Of a stretch of 64,000 nt of DNA, positions 36,021 to 44,611 are shown one piece after another. The translations under genes and the position numbers were made by a program. The DNA is from Paenalkalicoccus suaedae (GTDB lineage: Bacteria > Bacillota > Bacilli > Bacillales > Salisediminibacteriaceae): contig NZ_CP041372.2 of assembly GCF_006965545.2 (NCBI RefSeq), positions 2,542,001-2,606,000 of the forward strand, read 5' to 3'. Position 1 is the stretch's first letter. Every line of letters begins with the position of its first letter. The notes beneath the pieces were generated by a model, which worked only from the letters and a program-made list of their open reading frames with translations, was not told the DNA's origin and did not search any database.

Positions 36021-36119
36021 TCTATAGAGGATAGTTTGTTTAATTAGTAAAAATCAATTTGAGTAATAGTAGACTTTTACTATTATTAGTTTAGTCTTTT
36101 GCTTTTGCAGCATATTTCT

Positions 36120-36250
36120 TTGAAAACACGTGTTTCTTCTTTTTTGCGACTTACTTCCCTTATGTTCTGTGCTGTTTCTATCTCGTTCCGCGTTTGTTCT
36201 GGCAATTTATGCATTACTTCTCGGAGGTTGCAAAATACTTCTTTTACGAA
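36120..36250 (-). repeat. Family C spacer between B4 and A5
   Basis: Minus-strand sense shares AGAAGTAATG, TTGCCAGAACAAACGCGGAAC and GAAGTAAGTCGC-AAAAAAGAA with 49040-49140, in the same order between a B and an A element. Confidence 0.75.
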
Positions 36251-36284
36251 CTGATCTTTTAAATAAAAGGAAGTAAATTTAAAA

Positions 36285-36343
36285 CATTCCGTAACCGTAG
36301 GGGCGGCGAAGGTGCCTGCTTTTGACCTTGAACTTGACCTACT
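36285..36343 (-). repeat. Internally deleted family B element
   Basis: The 3' end (CCGTAACCGTAGG) is joined almost directly to the 5' end (GCGGCGAAGGTGCCTGC) of a B element, so the whole structured interior is missing. It lies 30 bases from the complete copy B4, in the same orientation. Confidence 0.75.
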
Positions 36344-36371
36344 AAAAAAAGAAGTAAGCTGCTAAACATCC

Positions 36372-36545
36372 CGTAACCGCAGGCGACCCTAAGCGGCGGG
36401 TGCGAAATACCCGTGTAGCACTTTCGCGCAGCGAAAATCCTTTCGATCGGCCATTGATTTGGCCGGTCGAAATAGTTGAGCCAGCCACACAGGTATGCAG
36501 CGCCCGACGCGCAGGGGCGCCGAAGGTGCCCGCACTTGAACTTGA
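36372..36545 (-). repeat. Repeat family B, copy B4
   Basis: Complete B element downstream of the mqnC terminator. Stem ATACCTGTGTGGCT/AGCTACACGGGTAT-type arms, hairpin TTTCGA..TCGAAA, GATTTTCGCTGCGCGAAAG core. Open frames across it (for example 36259-36582) are GC-rich shadows without ribosome sites. Confidence 0.82.
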
Positions 36546-36564
36546 TCTTAAAACCACAGCAAAC

Positions 36565-36593
36565 AAAAAAAGCGCCCCACAAAGGAGCGCTCC
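36565..36593 (-). terminator. Terminator of mqnC
   Basis: GAGCGCTCC/GGGGCGCTTT hairpin with TTTTTTTG following on the minus strand. Confidence 0.85.
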
Positions 36594-36604
36594 ATAAACA
36601 ATGA

Positions 36605-37711
36605 TTAGTTTTGCATAATAAAGTCTTTCTCTACCGATTCGCCTTCTTCAAACACATGCAGGTGATGGTACTTCGTGTTACGCTGTACCGGAATCTTACC
36701 CGCTTCTCGAATGAGTCGAAGGATTAAGTTAGTATCTACTTTGTGCGTTGCACCAGCGGCAGAAACAACGTTTTCTTCGATCATTGTGCTTCCGAAGTCG
36801 TTACATCCGTAAGAAAGAGATTGCTTACCAACTTCTGGTCCCATCGTTACCCAAGAAGATTGGAAGTTTGGAATGTTATCTAAGAAGATTCGAGAGATAG
36901 CTAGGTTCTTTAAGTACTCACGAGGAGTTACTTTTTCACCCTTCATGTTTGTGTTGTCAGGCTGGAAAGTCCATGAGATGAATGCTAAGAAGCAGTCTGT
37001 CTCGTCCTGTGCATCACGTACACGCTTTAAGTGAAGCGCGCGCTCTTCGAATGTCTCGCCAAAACCAATTACCATTGTTGCTGTTCCGTGCATGCCGACC
37101 TTCTTGACTGTCTTCATACACTCAATCCACTCTTCCCACGTGCCTTTTAGACGGCTAATGCGTCTTCTCGTGCGGTTATCTAAAATCTCCGCACCTCCAC
37201 CTGGGACAGAATCAAGGCCTGCTGCGTGAAGCTCACGAAGAACTTCCTCAAGCGTAAGACCTGAAACGTCTACCATTTTGTAAATCTCTGCTGGAGAGAA
37301 AGAGTGCATCGTAATGTTAAAGCGCTTCTTAATCTCTTTTAGCAGATTTGTATAGTAGCTAAATGGTAGGTTCGGGTTTGTTCCACCCTGCATTAAAATT
37401 TCTGTACCGTTTACGTCTAATGTCTCTTGAATCTTTTGGAAGATCACATCATCGTCTAATGTGTATCCTTCCTTCGAATTCGGTGGTCTGTAAAATGCAC
37501 AGAAGCGGCAATAAGTATCACAGAAGTTTGTATAGTTAATGTTTCGACCAATTACGAAAGTTGTCTCTGGTTCTGGATGGAATTTTTGCATCATTTCGTT
37601 TGCAACTTCACCCATTTTTTCGACTTCATCACTCTCGTATAAACGGATCGCGTCTTCGACTGATAGTCGCTCTCCGCTTCGTGCACGACTTAAAATATCG
37701 TCAATGCTCAT
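36605..37711 (-). CDS. mqnC: Cyclic dehypoxanthinyl futalosine synthase (radical SAM)
   Basis: 368 residues from the ATG at 37711 behind GGGGGA; the frame extends 10 codons further without support. The radical SAM cluster CDTYCRFC (about 59-66) binds 4Fe-4S. Further family blocks: EILMQGGTNP, HSFSPAEI, GLDSVPGGGAEIL and MVIGFGET. It cyclises dehypoxanthinyl futalosine in the futalosine menaquinone pathway. B. subtilis makes menaquinone by the Men pathway and lacks this gene; B. halodurans-type bacteria have it. Inserted between dnaI and ytxC, adjacent in B. subtilis, with its own terminator. Confidence 0.93.
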   Translation of the reverse strand: MSIDDILSRARSGERLSVEDAIRLYESDEVEKMGEVANEMMQKFHPEPETTFVIGRNINYTNFCDTYCRFCAFYRPPNSKEGYTLDDDVIFQKIQETLDVNGTEILMQGGTNPNLPFSYYTNLLKEIKKRFNITMHSFSPAEIYKMVDVSGLTLEEVLRELHAAGLDSVPGGGAEILDNRTRRRISRLKGTWEEWIECMKTVKKVGMHGTATMVIGFGETFEERALHLKRVRDAQDETDCFLAFISWTFQPDNTNMKGEKVTPREYLKNLAISRIFLDNIPNFQSSWVTMGPEVGKQSLSYGCNDFGSTMIEENVVSAAGATHKVDTNLILRLIREAGKIPVQRNTKYHHLHVFEEGESVEKDFIMQN

Positions 37712-37779
37712 ACGTACGTCCCCCAATCCAGTAGGCTTCATTTATTATCCTATCATATCTATATGGTAAATTGCGAGAG

Positions 37780-38718
37780 TTACGGCGTCTGACGTTTGTT
37801 ATTGCCCTTCATCTCAATTTCTTTATTTAAATACTTAATGCGCTCCATAATTCGCCGAGCCTTCAGCTGATCCACTCGCTCTACGCCACCTCTATTCGTT
37901 TGAGAAAGGTGGATTTCGAGCTCTTCTAGGTTAAAGTTAGATGTAAATACGGTCGGTAATTTCTCCATCATTCTAAACTGAAGCAACGACCCTAGTATAT
38001 CGTCTCTTACCCATTGGGACATGGATTCTGCTCCAATGTCGTCCAAGATAAGCACAGGTGCTTTCTTTATCATGTCGAGCTTCGCTTGATACGAGCCGTC
38101 GGAGATGCCACTCTTTAGCTCTCGTAAAAAATCGGGTGTGTAAACGAGCATGGTGCGTACTTCTTGATCGGCAAGCTCATTGGCGATCGCTCCAACTAAA
38201 AACGTTTTACCAACACCGAAGGATCCATGTATATAGAGTCCCTCTCCATTTTCACCAGGAGCAATAGACGAGCAGAACTCCAAGGCTGTCGTGTACGCAT
38301 CCATACGGCTAGATTCCTCATAAAAATCATCGAAGGTGACCGTTGTCATCTCTTTAGGAATATATAAGCTTTGAATGAAGGAAGCCTGGCGCCTACGCTC
38401 ATCGTCCTTTCGCTTTAGCGAGCACGACTCATAGGTAACCTGGAGGCTATTGCGAACAACTTCGAGCTTAGGCTGGTAGCCCCTAACTAAGTTGGGGCAC
38501 TCAAAAAGCCCTGGACAATGATCGCAGTTATGCCACTGCGTTTTGTATTGGTAAAGTTCATTTAGTCCTGCTTCTAGATTCTCCTGGGCCCATTCTTCGT
38601 TATCCTCGATAAATGCTTGCACACGTCGGTCCTGCAAAATATCCGCACGCATCTTCTCCATTCGCTCTCCTAGTCTGTCATTAGCGAACTGTCGCAGTGG
38701 CTTATTGATCGGATCCAT
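37780..38718 (-). CDS. dnaI: Primosomal protein DnaI (helicase loader)
   Basis: 312 residues (B. subtilis 311). The N-terminal helicase-binding domain has a zinc motif (CDHCPGLFECPN, about 63-74); the C-terminal AAA+ domain has Walker A HGSFGVGKTFL (about 165-175) and Walker B APVLILDDIGAE. It loads the replicative helicase at oriC and restart sites with DnaB and DnaD. It starts directly at the dnaB stop. Confidence 0.95.
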   Translation of the reverse strand: MDPINKPLRQFANDRLGERMEKMRADILQDRRVQAFIEDNEEWAQENLEAGLNELYQYKTQWHNCDHCPGLFECPNLVRGYQPKLEVVRNSLQVTYESCSLKRKDDERRRQASFIQSLYIPKEMTTVTFDDFYEESSRMDAYTTALEFCSSIAPGENGEGLYIHGSFGVGKTFLVGAIANELADQEVRTMLVYTPDFLRELKSGISDGSYQAKLDMIKKAPVLILDDIGAESMSQWVRDDILGSLLQFRMMEKLPTVFTSNFNLEELEIHLSQTNRGGVERVDQLKARRIMERIKYLNKEIEMKGNNKRQTP

Positions 38719-40134
38719 TTAGCCTTCCTCCCTTCGTCGTTTCTTTTCTTTTAATTGCTCACGAAGTAGCGCTGCCTTTTGACGTTGCTCTAAAAGCTCT
38801 TTGTCATTCCCAACAGGCTCCTCCGTGTTTGTGTTAGAAGTAGAGGCTGCCTGCTTATTGGTTGTATCCTCTGCTTCCATCCACTTTGGCACAAGCTCTG
38901 TTTTAACCTGCGCTTTTTTGGGAGCTCCTTTTTGACTAAAGTTTTTCCGGTCCTCATATTCTTTACGTGCAAGCTCCATCGCATCCGCGACACGGTCAAT
39001 TTTCTTCCGCTTCCAGTGGCCCGCAATTTTAAATGCCAGATTTTTTGAAAGCTTCTTATCATCAACGGTAAATAAATAATCAACGAGAACGTTCACCACG
39101 CCTGGAGGTAGCTTATATTCTGCAATAAGCCGCTCAACGATAGAGATGTCCCCTTCAGATAGCTTCGCTCCACCGCTCAGTGAATGCAAATATTCAAGTG
39201 GCGATGTCGTTTCGAAATAGTGAATCATGCCGTCCTCTTCCGACTCTTGACCACTATTCGTTCGAAGCACATGCGGCTGCTGTCTCAATCCGAGCATTGG
39301 AGGGGTTTGCCCCTCCGTCACATAATACTTTCGCTTCGCAATTTTTTGGAGCTCCTTCATATCCAATTCATCTGTGTGGAGCATCGCTTCCTGTATCGCA
39401 AACGCCATATCCTTTGCCGAGTACTGATACAAGAACATATACTGCTCAATCGTCTCCGCCTGCTCACTAACGCTCTTTTTATTTACATAGCTCGGGAGCT
39501 CCTCTATTACCTCTCCGATTGTTTTAGAAAATTGTTGCGACTCTCTCTCATTGGACCTGCCTCTAAACGTTTGATTAGACGTTAGAATCTCCTTCATCTC
39601 TGGTGAAGACGCCTGTAGCTCGGAAGGGTGAATAGACGAGAATGCTGCATCAAATGCTGTCGTCACATCTTCAAAGCCTTCTTTGTTAGGCTCTTCTTGA
39701 TAAAAATGAGAGCGAAGCTCCAAATAATTCTCTTTACTGCCTAGTCTGTTATATAAAAACACGCTGTAAAAGTCATCCTGGAAGAACTCCTTCGGTGACA
39801 TAGGTGGTAGTAGCTCGTAATAATATTCATATTCTTCCTCTACCTGTTTTCTGTACACATTTAAAAGTCTGATGGCCTCAAGCTTTTTACGCTCTTCGAA
39901 GAGGATGTTTAGTGGCTGGCCTGTGTAAAGCATAAGATGCTTATGGCTTCTTTTGATTTGCTTGCCAGCCTGCTTTTGAACGTCCGCAAGTAGTGTCATG
40001 TAGAGACTAAATGCAACAGAGCCAATTAATGGCTGATAGAGTAGCGTTAATACTTCATAGTCGATCATGTACGCCTTATCGTGTGTGTAGGCGACATAAT
40101 GATGGGATGGCAGTATTTCTTTCCAGTGCTGCAT
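38719..40134 (-). CDS. dnaB: Replication initiation and membrane attachment protein DnaB
   Basis: 471 residues from the ATG at 40134 behind GGGGGGAGAGG, as in B. subtilis (472). An N-terminal helical domain, then the DDBH2-type region with YLHSLSGGAKLSEGDISIVE and LPPGVVNVLVDYLFTVDDKKL, and a charged C-terminal tail (LKEKKRRREEG). It acts with DnaD and DnaI in helicase loading. Not the helicase DnaB of E. coli nomenclature. Confidence 0.94.
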   Translation of the reverse strand: MQHWKEILPSHHYVAYTHDKAYMIDYEVLTLLYQPLIGSVAFSLYMTLLADVQKQAGKQIKRSHKHLMLYTGQPLNILFEERKKLEAIRLLNVYRKQVEEEYEYYYELLPPMSPKEFFQDDFYSVFLYNRLGSKENYLELRSHFYQEEPNKEGFEDVTTAFDAAFSSIHPSELQASSPEMKEILTSNQTFRGRSNERESQQFSKTIGEVIEELPSYVNKKSVSEQAETIEQYMFLYQYSAKDMAFAIQEAMLHTDELDMKELQKIAKRKYYVTEGQTPPMLGLRQQPHVLRTNSGQESEEDGMIHYFETTSPLEYLHSLSGGAKLSEGDISIVERLIAEYKLPPGVVNVLVDYLFTVDDKKLSKNLAFKIAGHWKRKKIDRVADAMELARKEYEDRKNFSQKGAPKKAQVKTELVPKWMEAEDTTNKQAASTSNTNTEEPVGNDKELLEQRQKAALLREQLKEKKRRREEG

Positions 40135-40160
40135 CAAACCTCTCCCCCCTCACGTTCACG

Positions 40161-40211
40161 GAAAAGAGAATGTGTGGAAGAGTCGAAGCGCCCTTCCACA
40201 CATTCTCTTTC
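40161..40211 (-). terminator. Large hairpin between nrdR and dnaB
   Basis: 16-bp perfect stem AGAGAATGTGTGGAAG/CTTCCACACATTCTCT followed by TTTTCC on the minus strand. Strong stem, short T run: partial terminator or stabilising hairpin between nrdR and dnaBI. Confidence 0.65.
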
Positions 40212-40215
40212 ATCG

Positions 40216-40683
40216 TCAAGACGTGCCGTTATCTCGTTCCATTAGTTCTTTTAATTCATCAATAAAAACGTTGATATCTTTAAACTGCCTATAGACAGAC
40301 GCAAAGCGAACGTAGGCTACATCATCAATGGAAGCTAAATGCTGCATAATATATTCCCCAACATCATTACTGCTTACTTCCGTTGTGCCACGATTTCGCA
40401 TTTCCTTCTCCACGTCCTCCGATAGCTTCTCAAGCCGCTCAGCCGGTACCGGACGTTTTTCACAAGCTCGGACTAATCCTCTTAACAGCTTTTCTCTGGA
40501 AAACTCTTCGCGATTTCCATCTTTTTTGACGACGATAAGCGGCGTTTTTTCCACGCGCTCAAATGTCGTATACCGATAACCACAAGACTCACATTCTCTG
40601 CGCCTTCTGATCGCTCTTCCTTCATCACTAGGACGAGAGTCCAAAACTTTCGTTCCATTATGCTGGCATTGTGGACATTTCAT
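40216..40683 (-). CDS. nrdR: Transcriptional repressor NrdR
   Basis: 155 residues. N-terminal zinc ribbon ([27 protein letters not shown]) and the ATP-cone ([16 protein letters not shown] on). It senses ATP/dATP and represses ribonucleotide reductase genes by binding NrdR boxes. Upstream of dnaB-dnaI as in most Bacillus. Confidence 0.96.
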   Translation of the reverse strand: MKCPQCQHNGTKVLDSRPSDEGRAIRRRRECESCGYRYTTFERVEKTPLIVVKKDGNREEFSREKLLRGLVRACEKRPVPAERLEKLSEDVEKEMRNRGTTEVSSNDVGEYIMQHLASIDDVAYVRFASVYRQFKDINVFIDELKELMERDNGTS

Positions 40684-40695
40684 TTCTAACTCCCC

Positions 40696-41109
40696 CTACC
40701 CTCTTGAAGAGCTCTCTTCTCCAAGCCCGGTTCCAATAAACGTTAATCGTCCGTTTAATTCCTTGTAAAGCTCACGAGCAAGCTTTGCGCTGTGACCAAA
40801 ATCACTGAACATAAACGTCTCCGTTTGGATCGAAAAATCAACCGCTGTGCGGAAAGGTCGAACCATAATTACGGTAATAACCATAAACGCTTTTCTTCCT
40901 TTTTTAATGTTTACGATCATTTCCCCGTGCTCTTCTGAAATCGACGCAACCTCGTAGCCTTGCTTTTTATTTAGAAGTGCCTCAATCTCTTCAATAACTT
41001 TGTCTTTTAGTGCTTTGTAATAGTGCGTTTGCAGTGTTTCATCCTCATGCTTTTCATGAGTTTCTACTTTTGTACTAACCATCTTTTTTAACGTTTGTTT
41101 TATTCCCAT
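40696..41109 (-). CDS. Conserved Bacillaceae cytosolic protein of unknown function
   Basis: 137 residues from the ATG at 41109 (GAGGTG 6 bases upstream; a GTG three codons earlier overlaps the ribosome site). No membrane segment or signal. An N-terminal charged helix (about 5-50), then an alternating beta region (YEVASISEEHGEMIVNIKKGRKAFMVITVIMV split over about 55-85) and a helix ending GRLTFIGTG. I recognise the position (between nrdR and speD or gapB) but not a function. Confidence 0.72.
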   Translation of the reverse strand: MGIKQTLKKMVSTKVETHEKHEDETLQTHYYKALKDKVIEEIEALLNKKQGYEVASISEEHGEMIVNIKKGRKAFMVITVIMVRPFRTAVDFSIQTETFMFSDFGHSAKLARELYKELNGRLTFIGTGLGEESSSRG

Positions 41110-41284
41110 ATTAGACACCTCACCCCCTTAAGGATAGCAAGAAACAGGCAACTATTCAATGTAAATCCATGGTTTGGGAGGAGGAGATATGTGTGGTGGA
41201 CGATTTCGTGATTTTCTTCTGAGAAAATAGGGGGAGTCTGCGTCACACATCGGTAGTTAGGGGAAGTTTTAGAGCATGCTTCTT

Positions 41285-41469
41285 TCGTGTAGTTCAAGTT
41301 CAAGGGCAGGCACCTTCGGCGCCCCTGCGCGTCGGGCGCTTCATACCTGTGTTGCTTGCTCAACTATTTCAGTCGTCCAGAGGCCGTCTGAAAGGATTTT
41401 CGCTTCACGAAAAAGCTACACGGGTATTCCGCACCAGCCGCTCCGGGTCTCCTACGGTTACGGAATGTT
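41285..41469 (+). repeat. Repeat family B, copy B5
   Basis: Plus-strand sense. The middle hairpin is TTTCAG..CTGAAA in place of TTTCGA..TCGAAA, a compensated double change. Stem ATACCTGTGTTGCT/AGCTACACGGGTAT. Followed by a family C array but no A element. Confidence 0.83.
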
Positions 41470-41499
41470 TAACAGCTAGCAACCTTCTATTTAGAGGAA

Positions 41500-41720
41500 C
41501 CACTCCGCAAAAGAAATAGTGCGAAATTGACAAGAAGTAAGGCGTAAGTTGCCAGAACCAACGCGGAACAAACGAGAAACAGCGCGGAACTTTGCTGAAG
41601 TAAGTTTAAAAAAAGAAGTAACGCATAAACGATGAGAAATAATGCGCAAGTTGCCAGAACCAACGCGGAACGAGCGAGAAAAAGCGCGGAACCAAGTTAA
41701 AGTAAGGTACAAAAAGAAAT
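41500..41720 (+). repeat. 21-bp-phased array (family C)
   Basis: Two blocks of 21-bp units such as GAAGTAAGGCGTAAGTTGCCA and GAACCAACGCGGAACAAACGA, each unit starting GAA. The block recurs after an interruption at about 41640-41700 (GCGCAAGTTGCCAGAACC). A 73-codon minus-strand open frame here is a by-product. Confidence 0.78.
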
Positions 41721-41819
41721 AATACAGACCAATTTTTGAAGTCGCCGCTTTCTCGCTTTTTTAGACAAAACTGCCAGCAATCTCCCCTAGAACAGTATTT
41801 CTAACATACCTTCAACGAC

Positions 41820-41852
41820 GAAAAAAGCCCATCGCACGTGTGCGAGGGGCCT
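41820..41852 (-). terminator. Terminator of speD
   Basis: GCCCCTCGCAC/GTGCGATGGGC hairpin followed by TTTTTTCG on the minus strand. Confidence 0.88.
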
Positions 41853-41858
41853 TCATAA

Positions 41859-42248
41859 TTATTTAGAATAAACGTTTTCCTGACGAGGTTTTAATGTGAT
41901 TTCTCCCATTCCTCGTGGAAGCTCCACTACTTCAGACTTTTTAGATTCTAAAGAGTGTGCAATATAATCAGCAGCGACGTTAGGGTCAATTCGATCCCCA
42001 CACGTGTATACATCAATGCTCGCATAACCGTGCTCTGGGAAACTGTGAATCGTTAAGTGTGATTCACTAATAATAACTACTCCACTAACTCCTTGAGGCG
42101 CGAATTTATGAAAAGCAACCTCTCTTACTTCTGCACCAGCTTCTAGTGCAGCATTAACAAATACACGTTCAATGTAGTCCATATTGTTAAGCTTATCGAT
42201 ATCACATTCCCAAAGCTCCGCAATAACGTGTCTACCCATTGTATCCAT
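41859..42248 (-). CDS. speD: S-adenosylmethionine decarboxylase proenzyme
   Basis: 129 residues from the ATG at 42248 (AAAGGGGGA upstream), the short prokaryotic class (B. subtilis 126). Self-cleavage site in [26 protein letters not shown] region: the bond Glu-Ser (ES-HLTIH) is cut and the serine becomes the pyruvoyl cofactor. Makes decarboxylated SAM for spermidine. Single gene with its own promoter and terminator. Confidence 0.95.
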   Translation of the reverse strand: MDTMGRHVIAELWECDIDKLNNMDYIERVFVNAALEAGAEVREVAFHKFAPQGVSGVVIISESHLTIHSFPEHGYASIDVYTCGDRIDPNVAADYIAHSLESKKSEVVELPRGMGEITLKPRQENVYSK

Positions 42249-42394
42249 GAACGTATCCCCCTTTACAATAATTATCATGTCTTCATAAGCAGAAAGGAAA
42301 CACGATTACTGGGGGAAAGTTAGTCCAAAGAGGTCCTAACCCTTTACATAATCAAAGTGCCTACCCATGCTTTTTAACGAACATTACAGGGGAT

Positions 42395-42423
42395 AGTATA
42401 CTAATTATACGAGTGCAATGCAA
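42395..42423 (-). promoter_or_regulatory. SigA promoter of speD
   Basis: TTGCAT (42418-42423), 17-base spacer, TATACT (42395-42400) on the minus strand, leaving a 5' UTR of about 140 bases. The UTR contains the dyad TTAGGACC..GGACTAA. Confidence 0.7.
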
Positions 42424-42446
42424 ACATTTTTTTAAATTAATAGGAT

Positions 42447-43478
42447 TTAGTTGTCAATCGTAAGCGCATACTCGCTTGCGCTCATTTGCTTTCCGACTTC
42501 ATAGACAAGGTCCATTAAGCGACATGAGTAGCCCCACTCATTGTCGTACCATGCGAGCACCTTCACTTGCTTGCCGTAAACAGCTGTCGAAAGGCCGTCG
42601 ATAATTGCGGAACGATCATCTCCAACAAAATCCACGGATACAAGGGGCTCCTCTGTATACCCTAAAATACCGTCCATACTTGTTTGCGCCGCTTTCTTTA
42701 ATACGTCATTTACTTCTTCGACCGTTACCTTCTTTTCCACATCAAGCACTAAATCGACGAGAGAAACGTTTGGCGTAGGCACACGTAGCGCGAGACCCTG
42801 TAGCTTTCCTTCTAAATGAGGAAGCACTAAACTGATCGCTTTTGCTGCACCAGTTGTAGTTGGAATGATCGACTGTCCGCATGCTCTCGCTCGACGCAAA
42901 TCCTTATGGGGATTATCAAGCGTTTGCTGATCATTTGTATACGCGTGGACTGTTGTCATCATCCCAGATTGAATCGCAAACGCATCATCGAGTACTTTGA
43001 CAATCGGTGCGAGACAGTTCGTTGTACAAGATGCGTTCGAGATAACGTGATGCACGTCATTTTTGTACGCGCTTTCATTTACTCCATACACAATAGTAAC
43101 GTCCTCGTCTTTACCAGGCGCTGAGATAATAACTTTTTTCGCTCCGGCTGTGAGGTGTCTGCCCGCTTCTTCTTTCGAGCGGAATTTACCAGTCGCCTCT
43201 ACGACGATATCTACCTGTAAGTCTTTCCACGGAAGTGCCTCAGGCTCCCTCACGTGACAAATTAATATACGCTTATTATCAATGATTAATGCATCCTCTT
43301 CTACCTTTATCTCTTTTGAAAATGTCCCGTGTACGGAATCGTATTTAATTAGATGTGCGAGTGTCTCCGCAGGATAGCTAGCGTTTACTGCTACAACCTC
43401 CGCCCGTTCATCTAATATTGCTTTCCTAAATACCATTCGACCAATTCGTCCAAAACCATTAATTGCGATTCGAAGCAT
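42447..43478 (-). CDS. gapB: Glyceraldehyde-3-phosphate dehydrogenase, gluconeogenic GapB type
   Basis: 343 residues. Rossmann start INGFGRIGRM, catalytic cysteine in SNASCTTNCLAP (about 149-160) and HAYTNDQQ. The segment after the second beta strand reads VNASYPAETLAHLIKYD, as in GapB enzymes, where glycolytic GapA has a VND-type NAD-binding aspartate; this points to NADP use in gluconeogenesis. A CcpN-like box overlaps the promoter, as expected for gapB. Confidence 0.92.
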   Translation of the reverse strand: MLRIAINGFGRIGRMVFRKAILDERAEVVAVNASYPAETLAHLIKYDSVHGTFSKEIKVEEDALIIDNKRILICHVREPEALPWKDLQVDIVVEATGKFRSKEEAGRHLTAGAKKVIISAPGKDEDVTIVYGVNESAYKNDVHHVISNASCTTNCLAPIVKVLDDAFAIQSGMMTTVHAYTNDQQTLDNPHKDLRRARACGQSIIPTTTGAAKAISLVLPHLEGKLQGLALRVPTPNVSLVDLVLDVEKKVTVEEVNDVLKKAAQTSMDGILGYTEEPLVSVDFVGDDRSAIIDGLSTAVYGKQVKVLAWYDNEWGYSCRLMDLVYEVGKQMSASEYALTIDN

Positions 43479-43529
43479 ACAGACATCCCCTTTAATAATG
43501 ATATACTTAATAATTTATTTCCCACAATA

Positions 43530-43540
43530 AGTATAACATA
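43530..43540 (-). promoter_or_regulatory. Candidate CcpN operator at the gapB -10
   Basis: TATGTTATACT on the minus strand matches the CcpN consensus TRTGHYATAYW at every position and includes the likely -10 TATACT, 52-62 bases upstream of gapB. CcpN represses gapB on glycolytic carbon in B. subtilis; ccpN itself is not in the window. Confidence 0.6.
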
Positions 43541-43689
43541 ATTATTTATTATGACTATCATTTAATTGGGAATTGCCGACATTTTTCTTCAAATAATTAT
43601 AGAAAATCGAGGAATTGCTAATTCTTGAGGATTCAATAGAAAGAAGCGGCTGAATAGGAGGCCGTAGTCGGATCATGTAAGGGACGGGA

Positions 43690-43890
43690 CGGAAACGGAT
43701 AATCGTAGCTTATTTTCGGATAATCCATACCGATATTCGGATAATCCATACTGATATTCGGATAATCGTAGCTTATTTTCGGATAATCCATACCGATATT
43801 CGGATAATCGAAGCTTATTTTCGGATAATCCATACTGATATTCGGATAATCGAAGCTTATTTTCGGATAATCCATCGAAGTCCTAATCCG
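43690..43890. repeat. Nine-unit 21-bp tandem array with GGATAAT core
   Basis: GGATAAT starts at 43697, 43718, 43739, 43760, 43781, 43802, 43823, 43844 and 43865, exactly 21 bp apart. Two unit types alternate irregularly: one continues CCATAC-GATATTC, the other CG-AGCTTATTTTC. Because 21 is divisible by 3 an 88-codon frame of repeated DYP heptads is open on the minus strand, but it has no ribosome site and I do not call it a gene. Between gapB and coaE. Confidence 0.93.
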
Positions 43891-43932
43891 GATAACCAAC
43901 GCCCCAAAACGAATTACTCAACCTCACCACAC

Positions 43933-43978
43933 AAAAAAGCCGGAACAAAAGAATCTTCATCCCTTTGTCCCAGCCTCG
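43933..43978 (-). terminator. Terminator of the polA-mutM-ytaF-coaE unit
   Basis: On the minus strand GCTGGGACAAA pairs with TTTTGTTCCGGC, followed by TTTTTTGTG. Confidence 0.8.
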
Positions 43979-44000
43979 CTATGTATGTGGCAGTTTGCCA

Positions 44001-44597
44001 CTATTTACTCGCTTCAAGACTCGCTAAAAACTGCCGCACCTGCTCCTTCGTTTCTGCCAACGTAGCGCTATTGTCAATGACGACATTCGCCTTCTCTCGC
44101 TTTGACTCAATCGAGAGTTGCGAACGGATCCGACTAGTTGCCTCGTCCTCAGTAAAATCATTGCGGCGCATTAAGCGTTCGAGCTGCTCCCCCTCGGGTA
44201 TGTACACAACAACAACTGTATCAACTAAATAGTACAGCTCACTTTCGATTAATAAAGGGATATCCATCACCACGTGCGTATGTCCCTCTTCTAGAAGCGC
44301 CTCTGCTTTGGCACGTAACTCCTTCCGTACCTCTTTATGCACGATGTCATTCAGCACAAGCCGTTCTTTTTCGTCGGAAAAAATGATGTTGCCAAGCTCT
44401 GGCCGGTTGATTGTTCGATCCTCGAGTAAAACGCGCTCACCGAAATGGTCGACAATCTCCTGATAAGCTACCTTGCCAGGCATCACGACTTCACGTGAAA
44501 TAATATCTGCATCGACTACTGGAATACCAAACTCCTCAAACATCTTGCTGACCGTACTTTTACCTGTCGCTATTCCGCCCGTTAATCCGATAATCAT
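44001..44597 (-). CDS. coaE: Dephospho-CoA kinase
   Basis: 198 residues from the ATG at 44597 behind GGAGGTG (B. subtilis 197). P-loop GLTGGIATGKSTV at 5-17, then DADIISREVV and the lid region RRNDFTEDEA. Last step of coenzyme A synthesis. 14 bases after the ytaF stop. Confidence 0.95.
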   Translation of the reverse strand: MIIGLTGGIATGKSTVSKMFEEFGIPVVDADIISREVVMPGKVAYQEIVDHFGERVLLEDRTINRPELGNIIFSDEKERLVLNDIVHKEVRKELRAKAEALLEEGHTHVVMDIPLLIESELYYLVDTVVVVYIPEGEQLERLMRRNDFTEDEATSRIRSQLSIESKREKANVVIDNSATLAETKEQVRQFLASLEASK

Positions 44598-44611
44598 GCG
44601 GTCACCTCCAG

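Noticed and set aside
36259-36582. 107-codon minus-strand ORF and overlapping 74-codon ORF
   Set aside because: They lie wholly within repeat family B; the translation is Cys/Arg/Gly-rich and not kept in other B copies.
43633-43899. 88-codon minus-strand ORF of repeated DYP heptads
   Set aside because: The frame is open only because the 21-bp array is a multiple of three; there is no ribosome site, and similar arrays with 20-bp phase or mixed units are not open.
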